Source: Roseococcus sp. SDR (GTDB lineage Bacteria > Pseudomonadota > Alphaproteobacteria > Acetobacterales > Acetobacteraceae). Taken from it: DNA of 64,000 bases. The translations under genes and the position numbers were made by a program. Below the pieces are notes generated by a model that saw only the letters and a list, made by a program, of their open reading frames with translations, was not told the DNA's origin and did no database searches. This document shows, piece after piece, positions 8,526 to 15,987 of the stretch. The stretch covers positions 124,001-188,000 of the forward strand of contig NZ_JAHRCU010000002.1 of the NCBI RefSeq assembly GCF_019083995.1. The letters run 5' to 3'. Position 1 is the stretch's first letter; every line of letters begins with the position of its first letter.

Positions 8526-9290
8526 TCACATCGCGCCCCAGGCGACAAAGCCCGGGTTGCGGAAGCCCGGCTTGCCATAGGTGAGCGGCCGGCCCTCGGC
8601 ATCCACCACGCGGCCACCCGCCGCCTCCAGCACCGCCTGCCCGGCCGCCGTGTCCCATTCCATGATCCCTGCCGAAAGCCGCGGCATCAGATCCGCCTTG
8701 CCTTCGGCCATCCAGGCGAATTTGAGGGCCGAACCCATCCGCGTGGTCTCCGCGATGGAAAGATTGGCGCAATAGGCCTCGGTCGCTGCCGCATCGCGGT
8801 GCGAGCGGCTGTCGAGCAGGTGCAGCCCTTCGGGCGGGGCCCGGCGGGCCTGGATGGGCCGGCGCTGGCCGCCCTCCTCGATCCAGGCGCCGGTGCCGAC
8901 GATGCCGCCATAGACACTGCCGCGCGCGGGCGCGGCCAGCACGCCCAGCACGGGCCGCCCGCCCTCGATGAGCGCGATGCAGACGACGTATTCATCGAGC
9001 CCGGCAGCGAATTCCTTCGTGCCGTCCAGCGGGTCCACCAGCCAGAAGCGCTCCTGCACGGCCGGGACTTCACCCGCCGAGAAGGCCTCCTCCGCCACAA
9101 CGGGGATCTCCGGCGTGGCGAGGCGCAGCCCCTCGGTGATGATGCCCTCGGCCAGGCGGTCGGCCGCGGTGACAGGGCTGGCATCGCCCTTCCGTTCGAT
9201 GGCGAAGCCGGCGCGGCGGACAGCCTCGATCGCATCGCCCGCCTCCCGCGCGAGGCGGGTGGCCAGTGCAAGAAGGTCGGTATGGGTCAT
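8526..9290 (-). CDS. cysQ: 3'(2'),5'-bisphosphate nucleotidase CysQ (inositol monophosphatase family)
   Basis: CysQ removes the 3'-phosphate from PAP (and PAPS), clearing a by-product of sulfate assimilation. The 254-residue protein begins MTHTDLLALATRLAREAGDA and has the family's Mg-binding set. The first acidic motif is seen in VVAEEAF, then the double motif WLVDPLDGTKEF (about residues 83-94), GSALKFAWMAEGKADL, and the final WDTAAGQAVLEAAGG loop. The start at 9290 is the first methionine before the conserved helix and fits the family's length. It is followed after ten bases by the Sua5-family gene and diverges from pepA across 84 bases. Confidence 0.92.
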   Translation of the reverse strand: MTHTDLLALATRLAREAGDAIEAVRRAGFAIERKGDASPVTAADRLAEGIITEGLRLATPEIPVVAEEAFSAGEVPAVQERFWLVDPLDGTKEFAAGLDEYVVCIALIEGGRPVLGVLAAPARGSVYGGIVGTGAWIEEGGQRRPIQARRAPPEGLHLLDSRSHRDAAATEAYCANLSIAETTRMGSALKFAWMAEGKADLMPRLSAGIMEWDTAAGQAVLEAAGGRVVDAEGRPLTYGKPGFRNPGFVAWGAM

Positions 9291-9374
9291 GCCGTGATCT
9301 AGCCACCCGGCCGGGATGACGCAATGCAAGGCAGCCCCTATCCTATAGGCAACCTCCAGACGGGACATCACCCT

Positions 9375-10835
9375 ATGCTCGACATCGCCTTCGCCAAGCC
9401 CGCGCTGCCGAAATCCGGCGCCCTCGTCCTGCCCATCGCCGAGGGGGCGGCTCTCACCGGCCTCGCCGCCACGCTCGATGCGGCGATGGAGGGCGGCCTC
9501 GGCCGGGCGCTGGAGGCGGCCGGCTTCAAGGGCAAGAAAGGCCAGTCGGCCACGCTCTGGGCTCCCGCCGGCGGGATCACCAAGCTTGTGGCGCTCGGTC
9601 TGGGCGAGACGCCGGACACCGAGAAGCTCGGCGGCAGCCTGGTGCCGATGATCTCGGGCGAGGCGGCGGCGATGGTGGCGGCCGATGGCCTGACCGCCGA
9701 ACAGGCGGCGAGCCTCGCGATGGGCGCCGCGCTGCGCGCCTATCGCTTCGACCGCTACCGCACGATGGAGAAGGCGGAGGACAAGCCGAAGCTCGCCAAG
9801 CTCACCATCGGCGCGGCCGAGCCCGCCGCCGCCAAGGCCGCCTTCGCGCCGATGAAGGCCGTGGTGGAGGGTGTGTTCCTCACGCGCGACCTCGTCTCCG
9901 AGCCCGCCAATATCCTGACGCCCGCCGAATTCGCCGACCGGCTGAAGGGCCTCGAGAAGCTCGGCCTGGGCATCGAGGTGCTGGGCCCGAAGGAGATGAA
10001 GAAGCTCGGCTTCGGCGCGCTGCTGGGCGTGGCCCAGGGCTCGATCAACGAGCCGCGCATGGTGGTGATGAAGTGGAACGGCTCCGGCCGGAAGAAGATG
10101 GACAAGCCGCTCTGCTTCATCGGCAAGGGCGTCACCTTCGACACCGGCGGCATCTCCATCAAGCCGGCCGGCGGCATGGAGGACATGAAGTGGGACATGG
10201 CCGGCGCCGGCACCGTCGCCGGGCTGATGGCGGCACTCGCCGGCCGCAAGGCGAAGGCCGACATCATCGGCATCGTGGGCCTGGTCGAGAACATGCCGGG
10301 CCACAACGCCCAGCGCCCGGGTGACGTGGTGACCAGCGCCTCGGGCCAGACCATCGAGGTGATCAACACCGATGCCGAGGGGCGCCTCGTGCTGGCCGAC
10401 GTCATCCACTACGCGATCCAGAAGTTCGACCCCGCCTTCATGGTGGACCTCGCCACGCTGACCGGCGCCATCATCGTCGCACTCGGCCATGAGCATGCGG
10501 GCCTCTTCGCCAATGACGAGGAGCTGGCCGCGCGCATCATCGCCGCCGGCAACGCCGTCGGCGAAGCCGCCTGGCGCATGCCGCTGGGCGATGCCTACGA
10601 CAAGCAGATCAAGTCCGACATCGCCGACATGAAGAATGTGGGCGGCGGCCGCGCCGGTGGTTCGATCACCGCGGCCTGCTTCATCCAGCGCTTCGTGCAA
10701 GGCAAGCCCTGGGCGCATCTCGACATCGCCGGCACGGCCTGGAGCAGCAAGGACAGCCCGACCATTCCGAAGGGTGCCACCGCCTATGGCGTGCGGATGC
10801 TCGATCGCCTCGTCGCGGAGCATTACGAAGGCTGA
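9375..10835 (+). CDS. pepA: Leucyl aminopeptidase PepA (M17)
   Basis: This cytosolic di-zinc/manganese exopeptidase removes N-terminal residues, preferring leucine, and in some bacteria binds DNA. The chosen ATG gives 486 residues. All active-site positions of the family are present and in register with E. coli PepA (offset 19): Lys251, Asp256, Lys263, Asp274, Asp333, Glu335 and Arg337, within KGVTFDTGGISIK, KWDMAGAG and NTDAEGRL. The N-terminal macrodomain-like part (residues 1-170) is complete. The second M17 gene starts three bases after its stop, which argues for one transcript. An upstream in-frame ATG at 9324 is less likely because the added residues look unlike the family. Confidence 0.95.
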   Translation: MLDIAFAKPALPKSGALVLPIAEGAALTGLAATLDAAMEGGLGRALEAAGFKGKKGQSATLWAPAGGITKLVALGLGETPDTEKLGGSLVPMISGEAAAMVAADGLTAEQAASLAMGAALRAYRFDRYRTMEKAEDKPKLAKLTIGAAEPAAAKAAFAPMKAVVEGVFLTRDLVSEPANILTPAEFADRLKGLEKLGLGIEVLGPKEMKKLGFGALLGVAQGSINEPRMVVMKWNGSGRKKMDKPLCFIGKGVTFDTGGISIKPAGGMEDMKWDMAGAGTVAGLMAALAGRKAKADIIGIVGLVENMPGHNAQRPGDVVTSASGQTIEVINTDAEGRLVLADVIHYAIQKFDPAFMVDLATLTGAIIVALGHEHAGLFANDEELAARIIAAGNAVGEAAWRMPLGDAYDKQIKSDIADMKNVGGGRAGGSITAACFIQRFVQGKPWAHLDIAGTAWSSKDSPTIPKGATAYGVRMLDRLVAEHYEG

Positions 10836-10838
10836 GCC

Positions 10839-12215
10839 GTGCTGAAGATCCGGCGCGCGCCCTCGCGCGGGGCGCTGCGGTTGCGCCCGGTCGCGGAGGG
10901 CCACGGCCCTTCGGGCTTCCGCGGCCGGCCGGGCGAGGTGCTGGAATTCGCGCCTGACGAGCGCTGGGTGGGCGCGGAAGGCGCCTCCTCCCCGCATGAT
11001 TGGGAACGCCTGGGCGCGGCCTGCATCGCGGCGGCTGGCAACGCCCAGCGCGTGGCGCTCGATGCGCGTGGCCTGCCGCCCGGCTGCGCGGTGGCGCTCG
11101 CCACCGGTGCCATGCTGCGCGCCTGGCGCTTCGATCGGCTGAAGGCGGAGAAGCGAGCACGGCGGATCGAGCTCCTGGTCGAGGAACCGGCGCGGCTGGA
11201 GCAGCCCTGGGCGCGGGCGGAGGCAGCGCTGGCTGGTGCCGCCTTCGCGCGCGCCTTGGTGGCGGAACCCGGCAATCACCTGACGCCCGGCGCCTTCGCA
11301 GAGCGGCTGAAGGCGTTGCGCAAGGAGGGCCTCGAGGTCACGGTGCTGGGCCGCAAGGCGCTGCGCCGGCTGGGCGCGGGTGGGCTGCTGGCGGTGGGCC
11401 AGGGCAGCGCGCATCCGCCGCGCCTCGTGGTGCTGCGCTGGAAGGGCGGCTTCAAGGCGCCGCCGGTGGCCTTTATCGGCAAGGGCATCTGCTTCGACAC
11501 GGGCGGCATCTCCATCAAGGGTGCGGCCGGCATGGAGGCGATGCGCGCCGACATGGCCGGTGCGGCCGCCTGTGCGGGCGCGATGCTGGCCCTGGCCCGT
11601 CGGCGTTCCCCCTGCCCCACCGTCGCCGTACTCGCCATCGCCGAGAATGCGACCAGCGGCATGGCCTATCGCCCCGGCGATGTGCTGCGCATGATGAACG
11701 GCCGCACCGTCGAGGTGGTGGACACGGATGCGGAAGGGCGCCTGGTGCTGGCCGATGCGCTGCACTTCGCCGCGCGCCGCTTCCGCCCGCAGGCGCTGCT
11801 CGACCTCGCGACCCTCACCGGCAGCGTCGTGACGGCGCTGGGCCATCATCGCGCGGGGCTCTTCGGCAATGACGCGGCGCTGGGTGCCGCGGTGACGGCG
11901 GCGGGCGAGGTGGTGGGCGAGCGGCTCTGGCCCCTGCCCATCGGGCAACGGCATCGCGAGGATCTGAAGAGCGACATCGCGGACATCCGGCAATGCATGC
12001 CGGCCGGGCGCGGGCCGCAGCCCGATGCCAGCCATGCGGCGGCCTTCCTGCGGGAGTTCGTGGGGACCCTCCCCTGGGCGCATCTGGACATTGCGGGCGT
12101 GGACACCGCCGAGACGGAGGAGTTCCCCGCGGCCAAGGGCACGCCCAGCGGCTTTGGCGTGCGCTTGCTGGACGCGCTGGTGGAGCGCCACTTCGAGGAC
12201 CCGCATCGGCTATAG
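10839..12215 (+). CDS. Second M17 leucyl aminopeptidase family protein (tandem paralogue)
   Basis: A 458-residue M17 peptidase beginning at GTG 10839. Every catalytic and metal residue is conserved relative to E. coli PepA (offset 55): Lys215, Asp220, Lys227, Asp238, Asp297, Glu299 and Arg301. It is therefore probably active. The N-terminal domain is shorter and more divergent than in the upstream paralogue, and the metal loop reads DTDAEGRL instead of NTDAEGRL. Members of this shorter branch are often annotated simply as leucyl aminopeptidase family proteins. The three-base gap to pepA suggests translational coupling; different N-terminal domains may give different oligomers or substrates, which is inference. 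Confidence 0.88.
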   Translation: MLKIRRAPSRGALRLRPVAEGHGPSGFRGRPGEVLEFAPDERWVGAEGASSPHDWERLGAACIAAAGNAQRVALDARGLPPGCAVALATGAMLRAWRFDRLKAEKRARRIELLVEEPARLEQPWARAEAALAGAAFARALVAEPGNHLTPGAFAERLKALRKEGLEVTVLGRKALRRLGAGGLLAVGQGSAHPPRLVVLRWKGGFKAPPVAFIGKGICFDTGGISIKGAAGMEAMRADMAGAAACAGAMLALARRRSPCPTVAVLAIAENATSGMAYRPGDVLRMMNGRTVEVVDTDAEGRLVLADALHFAARRFRPQALLDLATLTGSVVTALGHHRAGLFGNDAALGAAVTAAGEVVGERLWPLPIGQRHREDLKSDIADIRQCMPAGRGPQPDASHAAAFLREFVGTLPWAHLDIAGVDTAETEEFPAAKGTPSGFGVRLLDALVERHFEDPHRL

Positions 12216-12230
12216 GGAGAGGCCAAGAGG

Positions 12231-13223
12231 ATGAGCAGCATGATGAAGGCGGTCTGGTACGAGGCGACGGGCGCCGCGCGCGAGGTCCTGGTGCATGGCG
12301 AGATGCCGCGCCCCGAGCCCGGCGCGGGCGAGGTGCTGGTGCGTGTGCAGGCTTCCGGCGTGAACCCCTCGGATTGCAAGGCGCGTGGCGGCTCACGCCC
12401 CATGTCGGCGCCGCGCGTCATCCCGCACAGCGATGGCGCGGGCGTGATCGCGGCGGTCGGCGCCGGCGTGGATGCGGCGCGTGTCGGGGAGCGCGTCTGG
12501 CTCTGGAACGGGCAATGGAAGCGGCCCTTCGGCACGGCGGCCGAATACATCGTGCTGCCCGCCGCCCAGGCCGTGCCGCTGCCGGAGAATGTGAGCTTCG
12601 CGGAGGGCGCCTGCCTCGGCATTCCCGCGCTGACCGCACTGCGGGCGGTGATGGTGGATGGCGGTGTCATCGGCCATTCCGTGCTGGTGGCGGGCGGTGC
12701 CGGCGCCGTCGGGCACTATGCCATCCAGTTCGCGAAGCGTCTGGGCGCGAAGCAGGTGATCGCGACCGTGAGTTCCGAGGCCAAGGCCGCGCATGCGAGG
12801 GCGGCCGGCGCCGATGCCGTGATCAACTACCGCGCCGATGATGTGGCGGCGCGCGTGCAGGAATTGACCGGCGGGCGCGGCGTGGACCGCGTGATCGAGG
12901 TGGACCTCGCCGCCAATGCCGCGCTGCTGCCGCGCATCGTGAAGCAGGACGGGCTTTGCGTGACCTATGGCTCGGGTGCGGCCGAGATCACGCTCGGCTT
13001 CTTCCCGATGATCCTCTGCGGGGCCGCAATCCGCTTCTTCATCGTCTATGAGCTGAGCGCCGAAGCGCGTGAGGAATGCGAGATGGTGCTGGACAAGCTG
13101 CTGCGCGAGGGCGGGCTGCGGCATGCCATCGCGGCCACGCTGCCGCTGGCCGAATGCGCGACGGCGCATGAGAAGGTGATGGATGGCACGGCGATGGGGA
13201 ACATCGTGCTGACGGTGCCATGA
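12231..13223 (+). CDS. NADPH:quinone oxidoreductase-like MDR family protein
   Basis: A medium-chain dehydrogenase/reductase of 330 residues in the quinone-oxidoreductase branch, which reduces quinones or enones with NADPH. It has the GroES-like N-domain (GEVLVRVQASGVNPSDCKAR), a nucleotide-binding loop VLVAGGAGAVGHYAIQFAKRLGA at about residues 145-165, and DAVINYRADD. The zinc-binding cysteine cluster of alcohol dehydrogenases is absent. Two more methionines (residues 4 and 5) offer alternative starts; AGGGAGAGG at 12214-12222 is a plausible ribosome site for the first. It sits between the M17 pair and holC and overlaps holC by four bases. The natural substrate is unknown. Confidence 0.87.
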   Translation: MSSMMKAVWYEATGAAREVLVHGEMPRPEPGAGEVLVRVQASGVNPSDCKARGGSRPMSAPRVIPHSDGAGVIAAVGAGVDAARVGERVWLWNGQWKRPFGTAAEYIVLPAAQAVPLPENVSFAEGACLGIPALTALRAVMVDGGVIGHSVLVAGGAGAVGHYAIQFAKRLGAKQVIATVSSEAKAAHARAAGADAVINYRADDVAARVQELTGGRGVDRVIEVDLAANAALLPRIVKQDGLCVTYGSGAAEITLGFFPMILCGAAIRFFIVYELSAEAREECEMVLDKLLREGGLRHAIAATLPLAECATAHEKVMDGTAMGNIVLTVP

Positions 13224-13660
13224 CGGAGATCGGCTTCTACCACCTCACGCGCAGCACGCTGGAGCAGGCCCTGCCCCGCCTGCTCGGCCGCGTGCTCGCC
13301 CTGGAGCAGCGCGCCCTCGTGCTCTGCGCGAGCAAGGACCGCATGGCCTCGCTGGATGACGCCCTCTGGACCTGCGCCGAGCCCGACTGGCTGCCGCATG
13401 GCACGCGCGAGGGGTCGGTGCAGCCGATATTCCTGACCACCGAGGATGCGCCGCCGCCCAATGGCGCGCAGCACCTCTTCCTGACCGAGGGCGCGGAGAG
13501 CGCGCATCTGCCGCTCTACGCGCGTGCCTTCGACCTGTTCGATGGCGGCGACGAGAACGCCGTCGCTGCCGCGCGCCGGCGCTGGAGCGCCGCCAAGGCG
13601 GCTGGGCACGCGCTGACCTATTGGCAGCAGGGCGAGCGCGGCTGGGAGAAGAAGGCCTGA
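13220..13660 (+). CDS. holC: DNA polymerase III chi subunit HolC
   Basis: HolC links the clamp loader (via psi) to single-stranded DNA-binding protein during replication. The 146 residues begin TEIGFYHLTRSTLEQALPRLL, the family signature. They continue with RALVLCASKDRMASLDDALWT, WLPHG, and the late DLFDGGDENAVAAARRRW segment. The length matches other chi subunits. It is translationally coupled to the quinone oxidoreductase by an ATGA overlap. The pepA-to-holC neighbourhood is conserved in many proteobacteria, here with two genes inserted between. It converges on a Bug gene across nine bases. Confidence 0.93.
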   Translation: MTEIGFYHLTRSTLEQALPRLLGRVLALEQRALVLCASKDRMASLDDALWTCAEPDWLPHGTREGSVQPIFLTTEDAPPPNGAQHLFLTEGAESAHLPLYARAFDLFDGGDENAVAAARRRWSAAKAAGHALTYWQQGERGWEKKA

Positions 13661-13671
13661 GGCGGCCTTCT
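13650..13671. terminator. Candidate bidirectional terminator between holC and the Bug gene
   Basis: AGAAGGCC (13650-13657) and GGCCTTCT (13664-13671) form a perfect eight-pair stem with loop TGAGGC, spanning both convergent stop codons. There is no long T-run on either side, so it would be a weak intrinsic terminator or an RNA 3'-end stabiliser. Confidence 0.4.
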
Positions 13672-14617
13672 ACTCCATCATGATGCCCGTGAGCGTCGCC
13701 ATCTCCTGCCAGCGGCGCACCTCGGCGAGCTGGAAGGCGGCGAAGTCGGCCGGGCCCATGGGGGCGGCGTTCAGCCCGGCCTGGGCCGCGCGCTCGGCCG
13801 TCTCGGGCTGGGCCAGCGCGCCCAGGAAGGCCTCGGAGAGGCGCGTCACGCGCGCCGCATCCACCCCACGCGGGGCGAAGAGGCCGAACCAGGCATCCAC
13901 CGCCATGAAGGGCACGCCGGCCTCGGCCGTGGTCGGCAGGTCCAGGAAGCCCGGGACGCGCTGCGCCGCGCCGATGGAGAGCGCGCGCAGCCGCCCCTCG
14001 CGCACCAGCGTGACGACGCCGGGCCAGGTGGAGACGTAGAAATCCACGACACCCGCCACCGTATCCTGCGTGGCGGGCCCGCCGCCGCGATAGGGCACAT
14101 GCACCGCATCCATGCCGGAGCGCCGCACGAAGGTCTCGGCGATGACATGGCTGGCGGAACCGGCCTGGGAGGAGGCGTAGGAGACGCGCCGCCCGCCGCG
14201 GCCCATCTCGATCAGCCCGGCCATGTTGCGCGCATGCGAATTGGCCGGCACCACCGTCGCGTGATGCACCGTGGCCAGGCGCGCGACGGGCGAAAAACTC
14301 TCGATCACGTTGTAGGGCAGGTTGCGCGCCATCCATTGGTTGGAGGCATGCGTCTGGTTGTGGCCGAGGATGATGGTGTTGCCATCCGCCGCCGCACGGG
14401 CCGCGGCCTCGGTGCCGATGATGCCGCCCGCGCCGCCACGATTATCCACAACGACGGCCTGCCCCAGCGTGGCGCTGGCGCGCTCGACCAGGATCCGGGC
14501 CAGGATGTCCGTGCTGCCGCCGGGCGGGGCGGGCACGATCAGGCGCAAGGGCTGGGTCTGGGCGCGCGCGATGGCGGGGGCTGCCAGGATGGTGGCGATC
14601 AGGAGACGGCGCTGCAT
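13670..14617 (-). CDS. Bug family (TctC-type) tripartite tricarboxylate transporter binding protein
   Basis: A periplasmic solute receptor of 315 residues. It has a signal peptide (MQRRLLIATILAAPAIARAQ), the Bug opening LRLIVPAPPGGSTDILARIL, the VVDNRGGAGGIIGTEAA loop and the VPYRGGGPATQD ligand loop at about residue 180. Bug proteins bind carboxylates or amides and normally serve TctAB permeases, but none is adjacent. It begins 44 bases after siroheme synthase on the same strand, so it may be the last gene of the nitrate transcript without any shown role in it. The ligand is unknown. Confidence 0.85.
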   Translation of the reverse strand: MQRRLLIATILAAPAIARAQTQPLRLIVPAPPGGSTDILARILVERASATLGQAVVVDNRGGAGGIIGTEAAARAAADGNTIILGHNQTHASNQWMARNLPYNVIESFSPVARLATVHHATVVPANSHARNMAGLIEMGRGGRRVSYASSQAGSASHVIAETFVRRSGMDAVHVPYRGGGPATQDTVAGVVDFYVSTWPGVVTLVREGRLRALSIGAAQRVPGFLDLPTTAEAGVPFMAVDAWFGLFAPRGVDAARVTRLSEAFLGALAQPETAERAAQAGLNAAPMGPADFAAFQLAEVRRWQEMATLTGIMME

Positions 14618-14661
14618 GGTGTTTCCTCCGGCGGTCCCCGGCTTCTACCGCAAGCCGGCGC

Positions 14662-15987
14662 TCAGGCGAAGGCGGCTTCCGCGCGGGCAGGCAGCGCGCC
14701 ATGCGCCACCGCCTCGCCCAGCAGCAGCAGCACCGGGCCATCGCCGGCCCAGGCCGGGGCGCGGGCCACGAGCTCGGTCAGCGTGCCGCGCAATTCGCGT
14801 TGGCGGGGGGAGCCGCCGCGCTCGATCAGGGCGGCGGGGGTGCGAAGGTCAAAGCCCTCCCGGGCCAGGCCGTCTCGCAACTCCGGCAGGGTGGTGAGGC
14901 CCATATAGATGGCGAGCGTCTGGCCGGGCCGGGCGAGTGCGGCGAAGTCGAGATCGAGCCGCCCGTCACGCGTGTGGCCGGTGACGAAGGTCAGCATGCG
15001 CGCGGCATCGCGATGCGTCAGCGGGATGCCGGCCTGCGCGGCGCAACCGAGTGCGGCCGTGACGCCGGGCACCACCTCGAAGGGGATGCCGGCCTCGGCC
15101 AGTGCCTGCGCTTCCTCGCCGCCCCGGCCGAAGATGAAGGGATCGCCGCCCTTGAGGCGTACGACGCGCAGCCCCTCTCGCGCCAGCTCGATGAGCAGCG
15201 TGTTGATCCCCTCCTGCGGCACGCAATGCTGCGCGCGCCTCTTGCCGACGAAGATGCGCCGTGCGTCGCGCCGCGCGAGGTCCAGGACCTCGGCGCTCAC
15301 CAGGCGGTCATGCACGATGACATCGGCCTCACCCAATGCGCGCAGGGCGCGAAGGGTCAGGAGATCGGCCGCGCCCGGCCCGGCGCCGACGAGCTGCACG
15401 AAGCCGCGGGGCGCGGCCTCGGCATTCTCCAGCAAGCGGGCGAAGGCGGCTTCCGCTTCCTGCTGACGGCCTGACAAGGCGAGGTCGGCCGGCGTGCCGG
15501 TCAGCGCGCGCTCGAGGAAGGCGCGGCGGGCGGGGAGGCTCGGGATGCGGGCACGCACGGCGGCTTGGAACTTCGCCCCGAGTGCGGCGACGCGGCCCAG
15601 CAAAGGCGGCAGCACCGCCTCGATCTTCTGGCGGATCAGCCGCGCCAGCACGGGTGCCGCGCCACCGGTCGAGACGCCGATGGTGATGCCCTCGCGCGTG
15701 ATGATGGCGGGCGTGATGAAGGAACAGAATTCCGGCCGGTCCACCACGTTCACGGGCAGGCCGCGCGCCATGCAGGCGGCATGCAGCGCGGCCAGGTCCG
15801 CCTCCGGCGCGCCGGCGGCGACAGCCATGGCACAGCCTTCCAGCAGTGCGTGATCGAAGCGGGGCGCCTCGCGCAGCTCTGCGCCGGCGGCACGCAGCAG
15901 GGTGGCCTTGGCGGCCAGCGCCTCGCCGGCACCCAGCAGCAGCACGGTGCGGCCTTGCAGGTCGAGGAAGGCGGGGAAATGGCGCAT
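14662..15987 (-). CDS. cysG: Siroheme synthase CysG (uroporphyrinogen-III methyltransferase / precorrin-2 dehydrogenase / ferrochelatase)
   Basis: CysG converts uroporphyrinogen III to siroheme, the cofactor of the nitrite reductase encoded in the same operon. The 441 residues hold an N-terminal NAD-binding dehydrogenase/chelatase domain (TVLLLGAGEALAAKATLL; VNVVDRPEFCSFITPAII; VSTGGAAPVLARLIR). The C-terminal SUMT domain shows VGAGPGAADLLTLRAL, RLKGGDPFIFGRGGEE and PGVTAALGCAAQAGIPLTHR. The ATG at 15987 overlaps the nitrate reductase stop by four bases. Its place at the end of the nitrate cluster supports supply of siroheme to NirA. Confidence 0.93.
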   Translation of the reverse strand: MRHFPAFLDLQGRTVLLLGAGEALAAKATLLRAAGAELREAPRFDHALLEGCAMAVAAGAPEADLAALHAACMARGLPVNVVDRPEFCSFITPAIITREGITIGVSTGGAAPVLARLIRQKIEAVLPPLLGRVAALGAKFQAAVRARIPSLPARRAFLERALTGTPADLALSGRQQEAEAAFARLLENAEAAPRGFVQLVGAGPGAADLLTLRALRALGEADVIVHDRLVSAEVLDLARRDARRIFVGKRRAQHCVPQEGINTLLIELAREGLRVVRLKGGDPFIFGRGGEEAQALAEAGIPFEVVPGVTAALGCAAQAGIPLTHRDAARMLTFVTGHTRDGRLDLDFAALARPGQTLAIYMGLTTLPELRDGLAREGFDLRTPAALIERGGSPRQRELRGTLTELVARAPAWAGDGPVLLLLGEAVAHGALPARAEAAFA

